Of a stretch of DNA of 5,164 nucleotides, positions 1-5,164 are shown one piece after another (the first letter of the stretch is position 1; every line of letters starts with the position of its first letter). Below the pieces are notes generated by a model. It made no database searches. It was given only the letters and a program-made list of their open reading frames with translations, and was not told where the DNA came from. Origin of the DNA: Acidobacteriota bacterium (lineage in GTDB: Bacteria; Acidobacteriota; Vicinamibacteria; Vicinamibacterales; CAVVIG01); contig QHWL01000150.1 of NCBI GenBank assembly GCA_003222555.1, positions 353 through 5,516 on the forward strand. The letters are read 5' to 3'. The position numbers and the translations under genes were made by a program.

Positions 1-2972
1 TAATCAGCGCGATCCTCGCGCCGGACGTCGGACACGCGCAGGAAGCGACGATACTGGGCGCGGTCACGGATGGGACGGGTGGCGTGCTGCCCGGGGTGAC
101 GATCACGGTGATTCACGAAGCCTCCGGGAACACATTCACCGCGGTCACCAACGACCGCGGCGAGTATCGGATCCCGGTGCGGACAGGACCCAACAAGATC
201 ACCGCGGAACTTTCGGGGTTTGGCACCGCGAACCGGACCCTCGATCTGCTGGTGGGTCAACAGGCGGTCCTGAATCTCCAGATGACGCCCGCCGGCGTGG
301 CAGAGACCGTCACGGTGACCGGTGAATCGCCACTCATCGACGTCATCCAATCCAAGCTGGGCGGCAATATCGATCCGAAGCAAATGTCGGAGCTCCCCGT
401 GCAGGGGCGGAACTTCATCGACTTGACGATGCTGGCGCCGGGAGCCCGGGCGAACATGGTCGGCGACACGCCGTTCGGGCAGGTCGGGACCACGCAGGTT
501 GGCTTCGGCAGCTTTCAGCTCAACGTCGACGGGCAGCAGATCACGCAGAACTGCTGCGCGGGCGCGGGAGGCCAGCCGCGGTTCAGCAGGGACGCCATTG
601 CGGAGTTTCAATTCTCGGGCCGCTTCGACGCCACCCAAGGCCGCTCGGCCGGCGTGCAGATCAACGTCATCAGCAAGTCTGGCACGAACGGGCATGCCGG
701 CACCTTCTCGGGCTTCTTCCGCGACGACAGCATGATTGCAAAGGATTTCCTCGCGCGTGCGGTGCTGCCGTACTCCAACCAGCAGTTGGCGGGCACCTAT
801 GGCGGCCCGCTCGTGAAGGACAAGGCGCATTACTTCGCCAACTACGAATACGAGCGCGAGCCGAACACCTTCATCTACCAGAGCACCGGTCCCACGGCGG
901 CGTTCAACCGGAATCTGAGCGGCACCCGCAAGGAAAGGAAAGGTGACGCGCGGTTGGACTTTCAGCTGTCGAGCGGGGCGCATCTGATGCTCCGCGGAAA
1001 TAATTGGCACAACGGGCTCCCCTACGATCAGAACTTCGGCGCTGCCAGCGCGATCAACGCTCCGTCGGCGGCAACTCAAACGGATCGGTACAGCGACCAG
1101 GTCAACGCCTCGCTGACGAAAGTCCTCACCGCCAGGGCCGTGAACGAGGTGAAGATCGGGCACTCCGGCCAGCACTGGGCCAGCCGATCGGTGATCCCCG
1201 ACTGGGTTGGCGGGCCGAACACGTTTGCGGCACCGCGAGTGCCCGGGTCGGGAGTGCCGAACATTTCGTTCAGCGGCTACTCGATTGGGACTCCGACCAA
1301 CATCCCGCAGCGGATCGGCCAGGACGTGTACAGCGTCCGGGACGACTTCACCTACTTATACGAGGAGCGTGGCCGTCACGATCTGAAAACGGGTGGGGAG
1401 TACCAGAACTACCTGGTGTGGCACGACTGGTGCAACGTCTTCAATGGGCAGATTAGCTACAGCGGAACGCCGCCCAGCAACATCGCGTCATTCTTCCCGG
1501 ACCCGATGAACCCGGCGACGTGGGACCTGGTGGGGCTGAGCTCGGTCGTGGCTCCCACGCAGTACGCGGGCGTGATCGGCGACTGCCGCATGCGAAGCCC
1601 CAGGAACATCGGCGGTGCCTGGGTACAGGACGACTGGCAGGTCTCGCAGCGCCTGACGGCGAACCTTGGGCTCCGCTGGGACGGCGAGACGGGTACGTGG
1701 GCAAACGAAATTGGCATCCCACCATTTTTGGCGCCCAACCGTCCGAACCCGCTGAACAATTGGGGACCGCGACTGGGCGGGGCCTTCAAGCTGAACGACC
1801 GGACGGTCATCCGCGGCGGCTGGGGCATCTACTACTCCGAAATCATCAACCAGACAGCACACAACACCCGGATCGATAATCAGCAGCTCAGGATCAACAC
1901 GCAGAATACGGCGCGGCGGCCCGACTTCGCGATCAACCCGTACAACGGGCCGACACCCAGTTTCGATCAGGCCCTCGCGTCGTTCTGCAGCACACAAAAT
2001 GTGCTGTCCAACTGCGTGCTGCGGTCCTTCAGCTCGAGCATGGTCAGCCCATACCAGCGGATTCCGTACAGCTACCAGGCGTCGATTGGCTTTCAACGCC
2101 AAATCCAAGACAGCATGATGGCCGAAATGAATTTCGTCTGGACCGGGCTTCGGCACGACCGTCTCGCCGGTCGCGTCGGCGAAACCTCGGCCAATACCAA
2201 TCTCGTCTTCGATCCGCTGACCGGGGTCAACCTTCCGTTCAGCAACGCGCTCACCCCGGCCGGCGCCGCCACTCGCGCCTATCCACAGTTTGGCGTGGTG
2301 CCCATTGATTGGTCGAACGGAAGGTCCGATGCACGCGCGCTGGACACGTCGTTCTCGAAGCGCTTCAGCAACCAGTGGCAGGCGCAGGCTACCTACTCCC
2401 TCTCGTACCTCTACGATGCGCAAGCCGCGGCGATGAGTGGACCCGACGAGGTTCCATTTAAGGTTGCGAACGATCTCGGGTACCAATACACGCTCGCGGC
2501 CTCCGACCAGCGCCACCGGGCGACCTTCAACGGCATCTGGCAGATGGGGTACGGCTTCCAGCTGAGCGGCCTTTATTTCTTCGGCTCAGGCCAGCGCTTC
2601 CCGGTGACGTGTGGCGCGGACAATCGCAATATCGGGGTCCCCTCGAGCACGGGGTACCGCCTGTGCTCGGCAGCCGTGGCGGCCAATCCTCCAGCAGGCG
2701 TTCAGTTCGAACCCGGCACCGCGATTCTGGTGCGCAATCAATTCGTCGGCCTGCCGATCCACCGCGTGGACGTGCGGCTGATGCGCCAGTTCAGGCTGCT
2801 CGGGAGCGCGCGCGTCGACACCACGCTGGAGGTGTTCAATCTGTTCAATCACGAGAACTTCGGAAATTACACGACTATCGTCACGAACCCGCGGTACGGG
2901 CAGCCATCGCAGGTGGCCAATGTGGTCTACAACCCGCGCACGGTGCAGCTGGGATTCCGGTTCGCGTTCTGA
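1..2972 (+). CDS. Oar-like TonB-dependent outer-membrane receptor with carboxypeptidase regulatory-like domain (5' partial)
   Basis: This is an outer-membrane beta-barrel transporter or binding protein; its substrate cannot be read from the sequence. The frame is open from base 3 to the TGA at 2970-2972, giving 989 visible residues. A GTG at 84 is internal: the codons before it encode a signal-peptide tail (AILAPDVGHAQ, probable cleavage near residue 12) and the first strand of the regulatory domain (ATILGAVTDGTGGVLPGV), so the true start lies left of the window. Order of parts: carboxypeptidase regulatory-like domain about residues 15-97; TonB-box-like ETVTVTGESP at 101-110; plug about 112-228, with SELPVQGRNF and FQLNVDGQQIT; then the barrel, ending in the typical EVFNLFNHENF segment and LGFRFAF, whose terminal Phe fits BAM-dependent insertion. 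Length fits the roughly 1000-residue acidobacterial Oar-like family. Eight cysteines are present (184, 185, 477, 528, 662, 671, 870, 888). No frameshift is visible. Sampled third codon positions are about 84% G+C. Family assignment is secure; the ligand is unknown. Confidence 0.93.
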   Translation, partial: ISAILAPDVGHAQEATILGAVTDGTGGVLPGVTITVIHEASGNTFTAVTNDRGEYRIPVRTGPNKITAELSGFGTANRTLDLLVGQQAVLNLQMTPAGVAETVTVTGESPLIDVIQSKLGGNIDPKQMSELPVQGRNFIDLTMLAPGARANMVGDTPFGQVGTTQVGFGSFQLNVDGQQITQNCCAGAGGQPRFSRDAIAEFQFSGRFDATQGRSAGVQINVISKSGTNGHAGTFSGFFRDDSMIAKDFLARAVLPYSNQQLAGTYGGPLVKDKAHYFANYEYEREPNTFIYQSTGPTAAFNRNLSGTRKERKGDARLDFQLSSGAHLMLRGNNWHNGLPYDQNFGAASAINAPSAATQTDRYSDQVNASLTKVLTARAVNEVKIGHSGQHWASRSVIPDWVGGPNTFAAPRVPGSGVPNISFSGYSIGTPTNIPQRIGQDVYSVRDDFTYLYEERGRHDLKTGGEYQNYLVWHDWCNVFNGQISYSGTPPSNIASFFPDPMNPATWDLVGLSSVVAPTQYAGVIGDCRMRSPRNIGGAWVQDDWQVSQRLTANLGLRWDGETGTWANEIGIPPFLAPNRPNPLNNWGPRLGGAFKLNDRTVIRGGWGIYYSEIINQTAHNTRIDNQQLRINTQNTARRPDFAINPYNGPTPSFDQALASFCSTQNVLSNCVLRSFSSSMVSPYQRIPYSYQASIGFQRQIQDSMMAEMNFVWTGLRHDRLAGRVGETSANTNLVFDPLTGVNLPFSNALTPAGAATRAYPQFGVVPIDWSNGRSDARALDTSFSKRFSNQWQAQATYSLSYLYDAQAAAMSGPDEVPFKVANDLGYQYTLAASDQRHRATFNGIWQMGYGFQLSGLYFFGSGQRFPVTCGADNRNIGVPSSTGYRLCSAAVAANPPAGVQFEPGTAILVRNQFVGLPIHRVDVRLMRQFRLLGSARVDTTLEVFNLFNHENFGNYTTIVTNPRYGQPSQVANVVYNPRTVQLGFRFAF

Positions 2973-2989
2973 ACGTCACAAAAATACGA

Positions 2990-3080
2990 CGTTTGAACGC
3001 AGAGCTCGCAGAGCACGCGGAGAAATCCCTGGCAAACGCTAAGAATTCTTGGCGTGCTCTGCGTGCTCGGCGGTAAAACG
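2990..3080. repeat. 91-bp imperfect palindromic repeat made of GCAGAGCAC-like 9-mers
   Basis: The left arm (2990-3026) and the reverse complement of the right arm (3044-3080) match at 30 of 37 positions by hand alignment, with a 17-nt loop at 3027-3043. The outer ends are CGTTT and AAACG. Each arm contains tandem 9-nt units: GCAGAGCTC, GCAGAGCAC, GCGGAGAAA on the left and the reverse complement of GCCGAGCAC, GCAGAGCAC on the right. Arrays of this look occur as dispersed palindromic repeats between genes in many environmental bacterial genomes and give spurious peptides of the AEHAE or ACSACSA type. The element begins 17 nt after the receptor stop, so the transcript could form a long stable hairpin that blocks or slows read-through into the next gene. 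There is no T-run on either side, so it is not a classical intrinsic terminator. The palindrome is certain; its dispersal and role are inferred. Confidence 0.85.
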
Positions 3081-3114
3081 GTGCATTTTCCACACCCTCT
3101 TCAGGCCTGCGGCT

Positions 3115-3918
3115 ATGCGATCTGGCGCAGATGAAGCCGTGCTCACCGAACGGCGCGGGCCGGTGTTTATTGCGGTCATCAATCGACCGGCTGTTCTAAA
3201 TGCCATCAATCCCACCGTCTCCTCTGGCTTGCGAGCGGCATTTATCGCATTCAGGGACGATTCATCGCTTCTGGCTGCCGTTTTGACCGGCAGCGGCGAG
3301 AGAGCATTCTCCACAGGAAATGATCTGCGCGAGCTTCATGAAGCACAAGCGCGCGGAGACAACAACGTCAGTGCTGCGCTTTCAGCGGTGCCGTTTGGCG
3401 GCATTACGCGAGACTACGACTGCACGAAGCCAATCATCGCAGCCATCAATGGCTATTGCCTCGCTGGAGGACTCGAGCTGGCTCTATGCTGCGATATTAG
3501 AATCGCGGGTTCAGGCTCGCAGTTTGGGTTTCCGGAGGTCAGTAGAGGATTGGTTCCTGGCGCGGGTGGGACGCAGCGGCTTCCGAGAGTCGTTGGTCCA
3601 GCCAGCGCTCTCGAGATGATTTTGACGGGCGCGAGCTTCGATGCTCTGTGGGCACTCAGCCGTGGGCTGGTGAACGAGGTCGTCGCACCATTGGCAGTCA
3701 TGCCGAGGGCACTGGAAATCGCTGAACTCATCGCGAAGAATGCACCGGTAGCGACTCAGCTCTCGAAACGAGCGGTCACCGCGAGCACGGACCTGTCGCT
3801 CGACGAGGGCTTGGCGTTGGAGAGAACGCTGTCCCGGCAGGCCCTGGGTACCTGGGATGCAGAAGAAGGGCCGCGGGCATTTGCAGAGAAGCGAGCTCCC
3901 ACGTTTCGTGGGAAGTAG
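3115..3918 (+). CDS. Enoyl-CoA hydratase/isomerase family protein (crotonase fold)
   Basis: A cytoplasmic enzyme expected to hydrate 2-trans-enoyl-CoA to 3-hydroxyacyl-CoA, or to catalyse a related crotonase reaction; the acyl substrate cannot be deduced. With the ATG at 3115 it has 267 residues, close to the family's usual 255-265. The N-terminus ERRGPVFIAVINRPAVLNAI matches the standard first strand. The first oxyanion-hole motif is AFSTGNDL (64-71), with Thr67 where Ala is usual. The second is NGYCLAGGLELALCCDIRIA (112-131), with Gly119 and Glu121. FGFPEVSRGLVPGAGGTQRL (137-156) carries Glu141. Glu121 and Glu141 match Glu144 and Glu164 of rat mitochondrial enoyl-CoA hydratase, so hydratase activity is plausible. 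The C-terminus EEGPRAFAEKRAPTFRGK is typical and complete. An upstream in-frame start at 3049 lies inside the palindromic repeat and only adds a low-complexity ACSACSA peptide, so I reject it. No strong Shine-Dalgarno precedes 3115. Sampled third codon positions are only about 59% G+C, well below the receptor gene. Confidence 0.9.
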   Translation: MRSGADEAVLTERRGPVFIAVINRPAVLNAINPTVSSGLRAAFIAFRDDSSLLAAVLTGSGERAFSTGNDLRELHEAQARGDNNVSAALSAVPFGGITRDYDCTKPIIAAINGYCLAGGLELALCCDIRIAGSGSQFGFPEVSRGLVPGAGGTQRLPRVVGPASALEMILTGASFDALWALSRGLVNEVVAPLAVMPRALEIAELIAKNAPVATQLSKRAVTASTDLSLDEGLALERTLSRQALGTWDAEEGPRAFAEKRAPTFRGK

Positions 3919-3934
3919 CGCTGCGATTCGCCTC

Positions 3935-3975
3935 CGCCAAGTGGTCAAACTCCGGTTGCTCACGACCCACTGGCG
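3935..3975. other. Bulged inverted repeat between the hydratase gene and the secreted-protein gene
   Basis: CGCCAAGTGG (3935-3944) pairs with CCACTGGCG (3967-3975): nine base pairs with one bulged A and a 22-nt loop. It starts 16 nt after the hydratase stop and ends 18 nt before the next ATG. No T-run follows, so it is not a canonical terminator. It could act as an attenuator or processing hairpin, or be chance; only the pairing itself is directly seen. Confidence 0.35.
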
Positions 3976-3984
3976 AAGTAAACT
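3956..3984 (+). promoter_or_regulatory. Weak sigma70-like promoter candidate upstream of the secreted-protein gene
   Basis: TTGCTC (3956-3961) and TAAACT (3979-3984) are separated by exactly 17 nt. They match the -35 consensus at 3 of 6 and the -10 consensus at 4 of 6. Initiation would fall within a few bases of the ATG at 3994, giving an almost leaderless mRNA. That would fit the lack of a clear Shine-Dalgarno there. Such weak matches are common by chance. Confidence 0.2.
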
Positions 3985-3993
3985 GCCACTCGG

Positions 3994-4917
3994 ATGGACG
4001 CAGTCGTGCGCAACCAGGCGAGTCGTTTGCCGATCGCAGCGGCAGTGCCGATCCTGCTCGTGTGGTTATTGGTTTCCCCACGAGCTGCCGCACAAGAGAG
4101 CGCCCCGGCTCGAGAAGGCGGCCGGCCGCAGACGGTCGCCGGCTGCCCGGGAGCTTCGCAGCAATTCTACCCATGTGCGAAGGCCAAGGCGCAGGCGTTC
4201 ACTCCACCTCGTATGCCCGACGGCAAGCCGGACATGCGGGGAGCGTGGAACAACCCCACAACATCGGGGAGCCAAAACATCGAAGATTACCCAGGTGACG
4301 GCTTCTTGAACCCGGCGAGGACGCTGATTGTCGACCCACCCGACGGCAAGATCCCGTACCAACCCAGATGGGCGACGAAAAAACAAGAGAACCTCCAGCA
4401 ATACATCGATCCGTTTGGGACGTGCTATCCCCCCGGTGTGCCGCGCCATGTGTATTCGCCGCGCGGTCATCACATTCTTCAAAGTCCTGGCGTATTCGCC
4501 ATCGTGTCCGAGGCTACGCATGTGTATCGGATTATCCCGACTGATGGCAGCCCGCATATTGGAAACGACATCCGCCTCTACATGGGAGACTCTCGCGGCC
4601 GATGGGAGGGCAGCACGCTAGTCGTCGACACGACCAATCTCACTGATAGAACCTGGCTCGATATCGTCGGGGACTTCCACAGCGACGCCTTGCACGTGGT
4701 CGAACGGTTTACGCTTCTCGACGCCGACACGATTTTCTACGAGACGACGCTGGTCGACGCGAACGTGTTTACGCGGCCCTGGACCATGGCCTTTCCCCTG
4801 GTGCGTATGGAGAAGGGGCACGAAGTCATGGAAGAGGCGTGCTTCGAAGGCGATCACGACATTCCGCACTTGCTCGGAGCTTTCAAGATCTACCTCGGGC
4901 TTCATTCTCCGAGGTGA
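3994..4917 (+). CDS. Secreted protein of unknown function, acidobacterial 'MPDGKPD..G.W' family
   Basis: I recognise the family pattern but know of no established function. The 307-residue product begins with a signal peptide: charged start (MDAVVRNQASR), hydrophobic core about 13-28 (IAAAVPILLVWLLV), and probable cleavage after RAAA near residue 33, so it should be periplasmic or exported. There is no lipobox cysteine at the cleavage site. The mature part carries RMPDGKPDMRGAW (73-85), LIVDPPDGKIPYQP (111-124), CYPPGVPRH (144-152), a VYRIIPTDG segment (178-185), YMGDSRGRWEGSTLVVDT (196-213), WLDIVGDFHSDALHVVERF (221-239), RPWTMAFPL (261-269) and a final EEACFEGD (280-287). These blocks occur in this order in many soil-bacterial hypothetical proteins, often in many paralogues per genome. 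Four cysteines (51, 61, 144, 283) could form two disulfides. Length and both ends look complete. The start has only a poor Shine-Dalgarno; GTG at 4006 is an alternative that keeps the signal peptide. It lies 75 nt after the hydratase gene, same strand. Confidence 0.85.
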   Translation: MDAVVRNQASRLPIAAAVPILLVWLLVSPRAAAQESAPAREGGRPQTVAGCPGASQQFYPCAKAKAQAFTPPRMPDGKPDMRGAWNNPTTSGSQNIEDYPGDGFLNPARTLIVDPPDGKIPYQPRWATKKQENLQQYIDPFGTCYPPGVPRHVYSPRGHHILQSPGVFAIVSEATHVYRIIPTDGSPHIGNDIRLYMGDSRGRWEGSTLVVDTTNLTDRTWLDIVGDFHSDALHVVERFTLLDADTIFYETTLVDANVFTRPWTMAFPLVRMEKGHEVMEEACFEGDHDIPHLLGAFKIYLGLHSPR

Positions 4918-4971
4918 CCTTACCGTTCGCGCCTAATGCCACTTTATCCGATCGTTCCAGTCGGTGAGATG

Positions 4972-4994
4972 CGCGGCCGAGGACTCTGGCCGCG
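4972..4994. terminator. GC-rich hairpin downstream of the secreted-protein gene
   Basis: CGCGGCC (4972-4978) and GGCCGCG (4988-4994) form a perfect 7-bp G/C-only stem with a 9-nt loop, 55 nt after the stop at 4917. No T-run follows, so if it ends transcription it would be by a non-canonical or Rho-assisted route. The stem is seen directly; the terminator role is inferred. Confidence 0.3.
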
Positions 4995-5119
4995 GAGCTC
5001 GAACGTACGCGCGGAAAAACGCCTCCTCCGGCGAGCGCTTCGCAGCCCGCGTCGATTCGGCTGATTCCACCGCTCGCGCGATCAACAATCACCGCCCGTG
5101 CTGATTCGCGGACATTCGG

Positions 5120-5139
5120 GCGTCAATCTGGATTGACGC
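5120..5139. promoter_or_regulatory. 20-nt near-perfect palindrome, operator candidate
   Basis: GCGTCAATC and GATTGACGC are exact reverse complements around a 2-nt centre (TG). A two-nucleotide spacer is too tight for a good RNA hairpin but is typical of a binding site for a dimeric helix-turn-helix regulator. It lies 14 nt before a GGAGG at 5154, so it may sit in the promoter or leader region of a gene beginning past the right edge. The palindrome is seen; the operator role is inferred. Confidence 0.4.
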
Positions 5140-5153
5140 GGCCGGCGGCCTAC

Positions 5154-5158
5154 GGAGG
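5154..5158 (+). promoter_or_regulatory. Possible Shine-Dalgarno (GGAGG) for a gene beyond the window
   Basis: GGAGG is followed by CGTTTT to the edge, which puts a start codon at the normal distance at or just after base 5165. It is the best Shine-Dalgarno-like sequence I noticed in the intergenic parts of the window. It can be confirmed only from the adjoining bases. Confidence 0.3.
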
Positions 5159-5164
5159 CGTTTT

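Larger units (their letters stand above)
4918..5164. other. Non-coding right end, no convincing gene
   Basis: This 247-nt stretch holds no open frame that I can support. The longest minus-strand frame (69 codons, 4883-5092, GTG start) resembles no family I know and runs back into the end of the secreted-protein gene. A plus-strand frame from the ATG at 4936 ends after 42 codons and is Arg-rich in the way GC-rich non-coding DNA usually is. What the stretch does contain is several inverted repeats, listed separately, and a possible ribosome-binding site at its extreme right. Confidence 0.7.

Noticed and set aside
1488..2516. 342-codon minus-strand open frame inside the receptor gene
   Set aside because: It is antisense to a well-supported coding region, has an Arg/Val-rich composition typical of GC-rich shadow frames, and resembles no family I know.
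84..2972. GTG at 84 as the start of the receptor gene
   Set aside because: The frame is open to the left edge and encodes a signal-peptide tail plus the first strand of the regulatory domain, so the GTG is internal.
2990..3080. CRISPR-like array
   Set aside because: The 9-nt units are too short, contiguous rather than separated by unique spacers, and arranged as a palindrome.
3102..3109. Palindrome CAGGCCTG just before the hydratase start as a regulator site
   Set aside because: An 8-nt palindrome is expected by chance in GC-rich DNA and no flanking symmetry extends it.
3857..4309. 150-codon plus-strand frame across the hydratase/secreted-protein junction
   Set aside because: It overlaps both real genes in another frame, is very rich in Arg and Ser, and shows no domain.
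5015..5033. Minus-strand intrinsic terminator (CGCC-GGAGGA-GGCG followed by TTTTT)
   Set aside because: The stem is only 4 bp, and no minus-strand gene in the window needs it; it might serve a gene coming from the right but is too weak to list.
4936..5064. 42-codon plus-strand frame starting MPLYPIVPVGEMR
   Set aside because: Short, Arg-rich, crosses the GC hairpin, and matches nothing I recognise.
4883..5092. 69-codon minus-strand frame at the right end
   Set aside because: GTG start, no recognisable motif, no evident Shine-Dalgarno, and overlap with the 3' end of the secreted-protein gene.

Overview
This window reads as an ordinary accessory stretch of a GC-rich soil or environmental bacterium, most likely an Acidobacterium (Vicinamibacter-type lineage). 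That guess rests on gene content: a large Oar-like TonB-dependent receptor with an N-terminal carboxypeptidase regulatory-like domain, next to a secreted protein of the 'MPDGKPD..G.W' type that is very common and multi-copy in Acidobacteria. It also fits the high G+C and a GCAGAGCAC-type dispersed palindromic repeat. The assignment is inference from family knowledge; there is no rRNA or marker gene here.

Layout, all genes on the + strand. (1) Bases 1-2972: the receptor gene, open at its left edge; only the tail of its signal peptide is visible before the mature domains, and it ends in a typical outer-membrane C-terminal Phe. (2) Bases 2973-3114: an intergenic gap almost filled by a 91-bp imperfect palindrome (2990-3080) built from 9-nt GCAGAGCAC-like units. 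(3) Bases 3115-3918: a crotonase-fold enoyl-CoA hydratase/isomerase with both catalytic glutamates. (4) Bases 3919-3993: a 75-nt gap with a bulged inverted repeat and a weak promoter-like pair. (5) Bases 3994-4917: a signal-peptide-bearing protein of unknown function. (6) Bases 4918-5164: 247 nt without a convincing gene, holding a GC-rich hairpin, a 20-nt palindrome and a possible Shine-Dalgarno sequence for a gene starting just past the right edge.

Nothing in the sequence shows that the three genes work in one pathway. The receptor would import or bind an unknown substrate at the outer membrane, the hydratase would act on acyl-CoA in the cytoplasm, and the third protein would be exported. 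The repeat between genes 1 and 2, and the lower GC at third codon positions in the hydratase gene, argue against a single old operon. I found no CRISPR array, transposase, phage gene, RNA gene or recognisable new defence or biosynthetic system. The items most worth a second look are the palindromic repeat and the structured non-coding right end.
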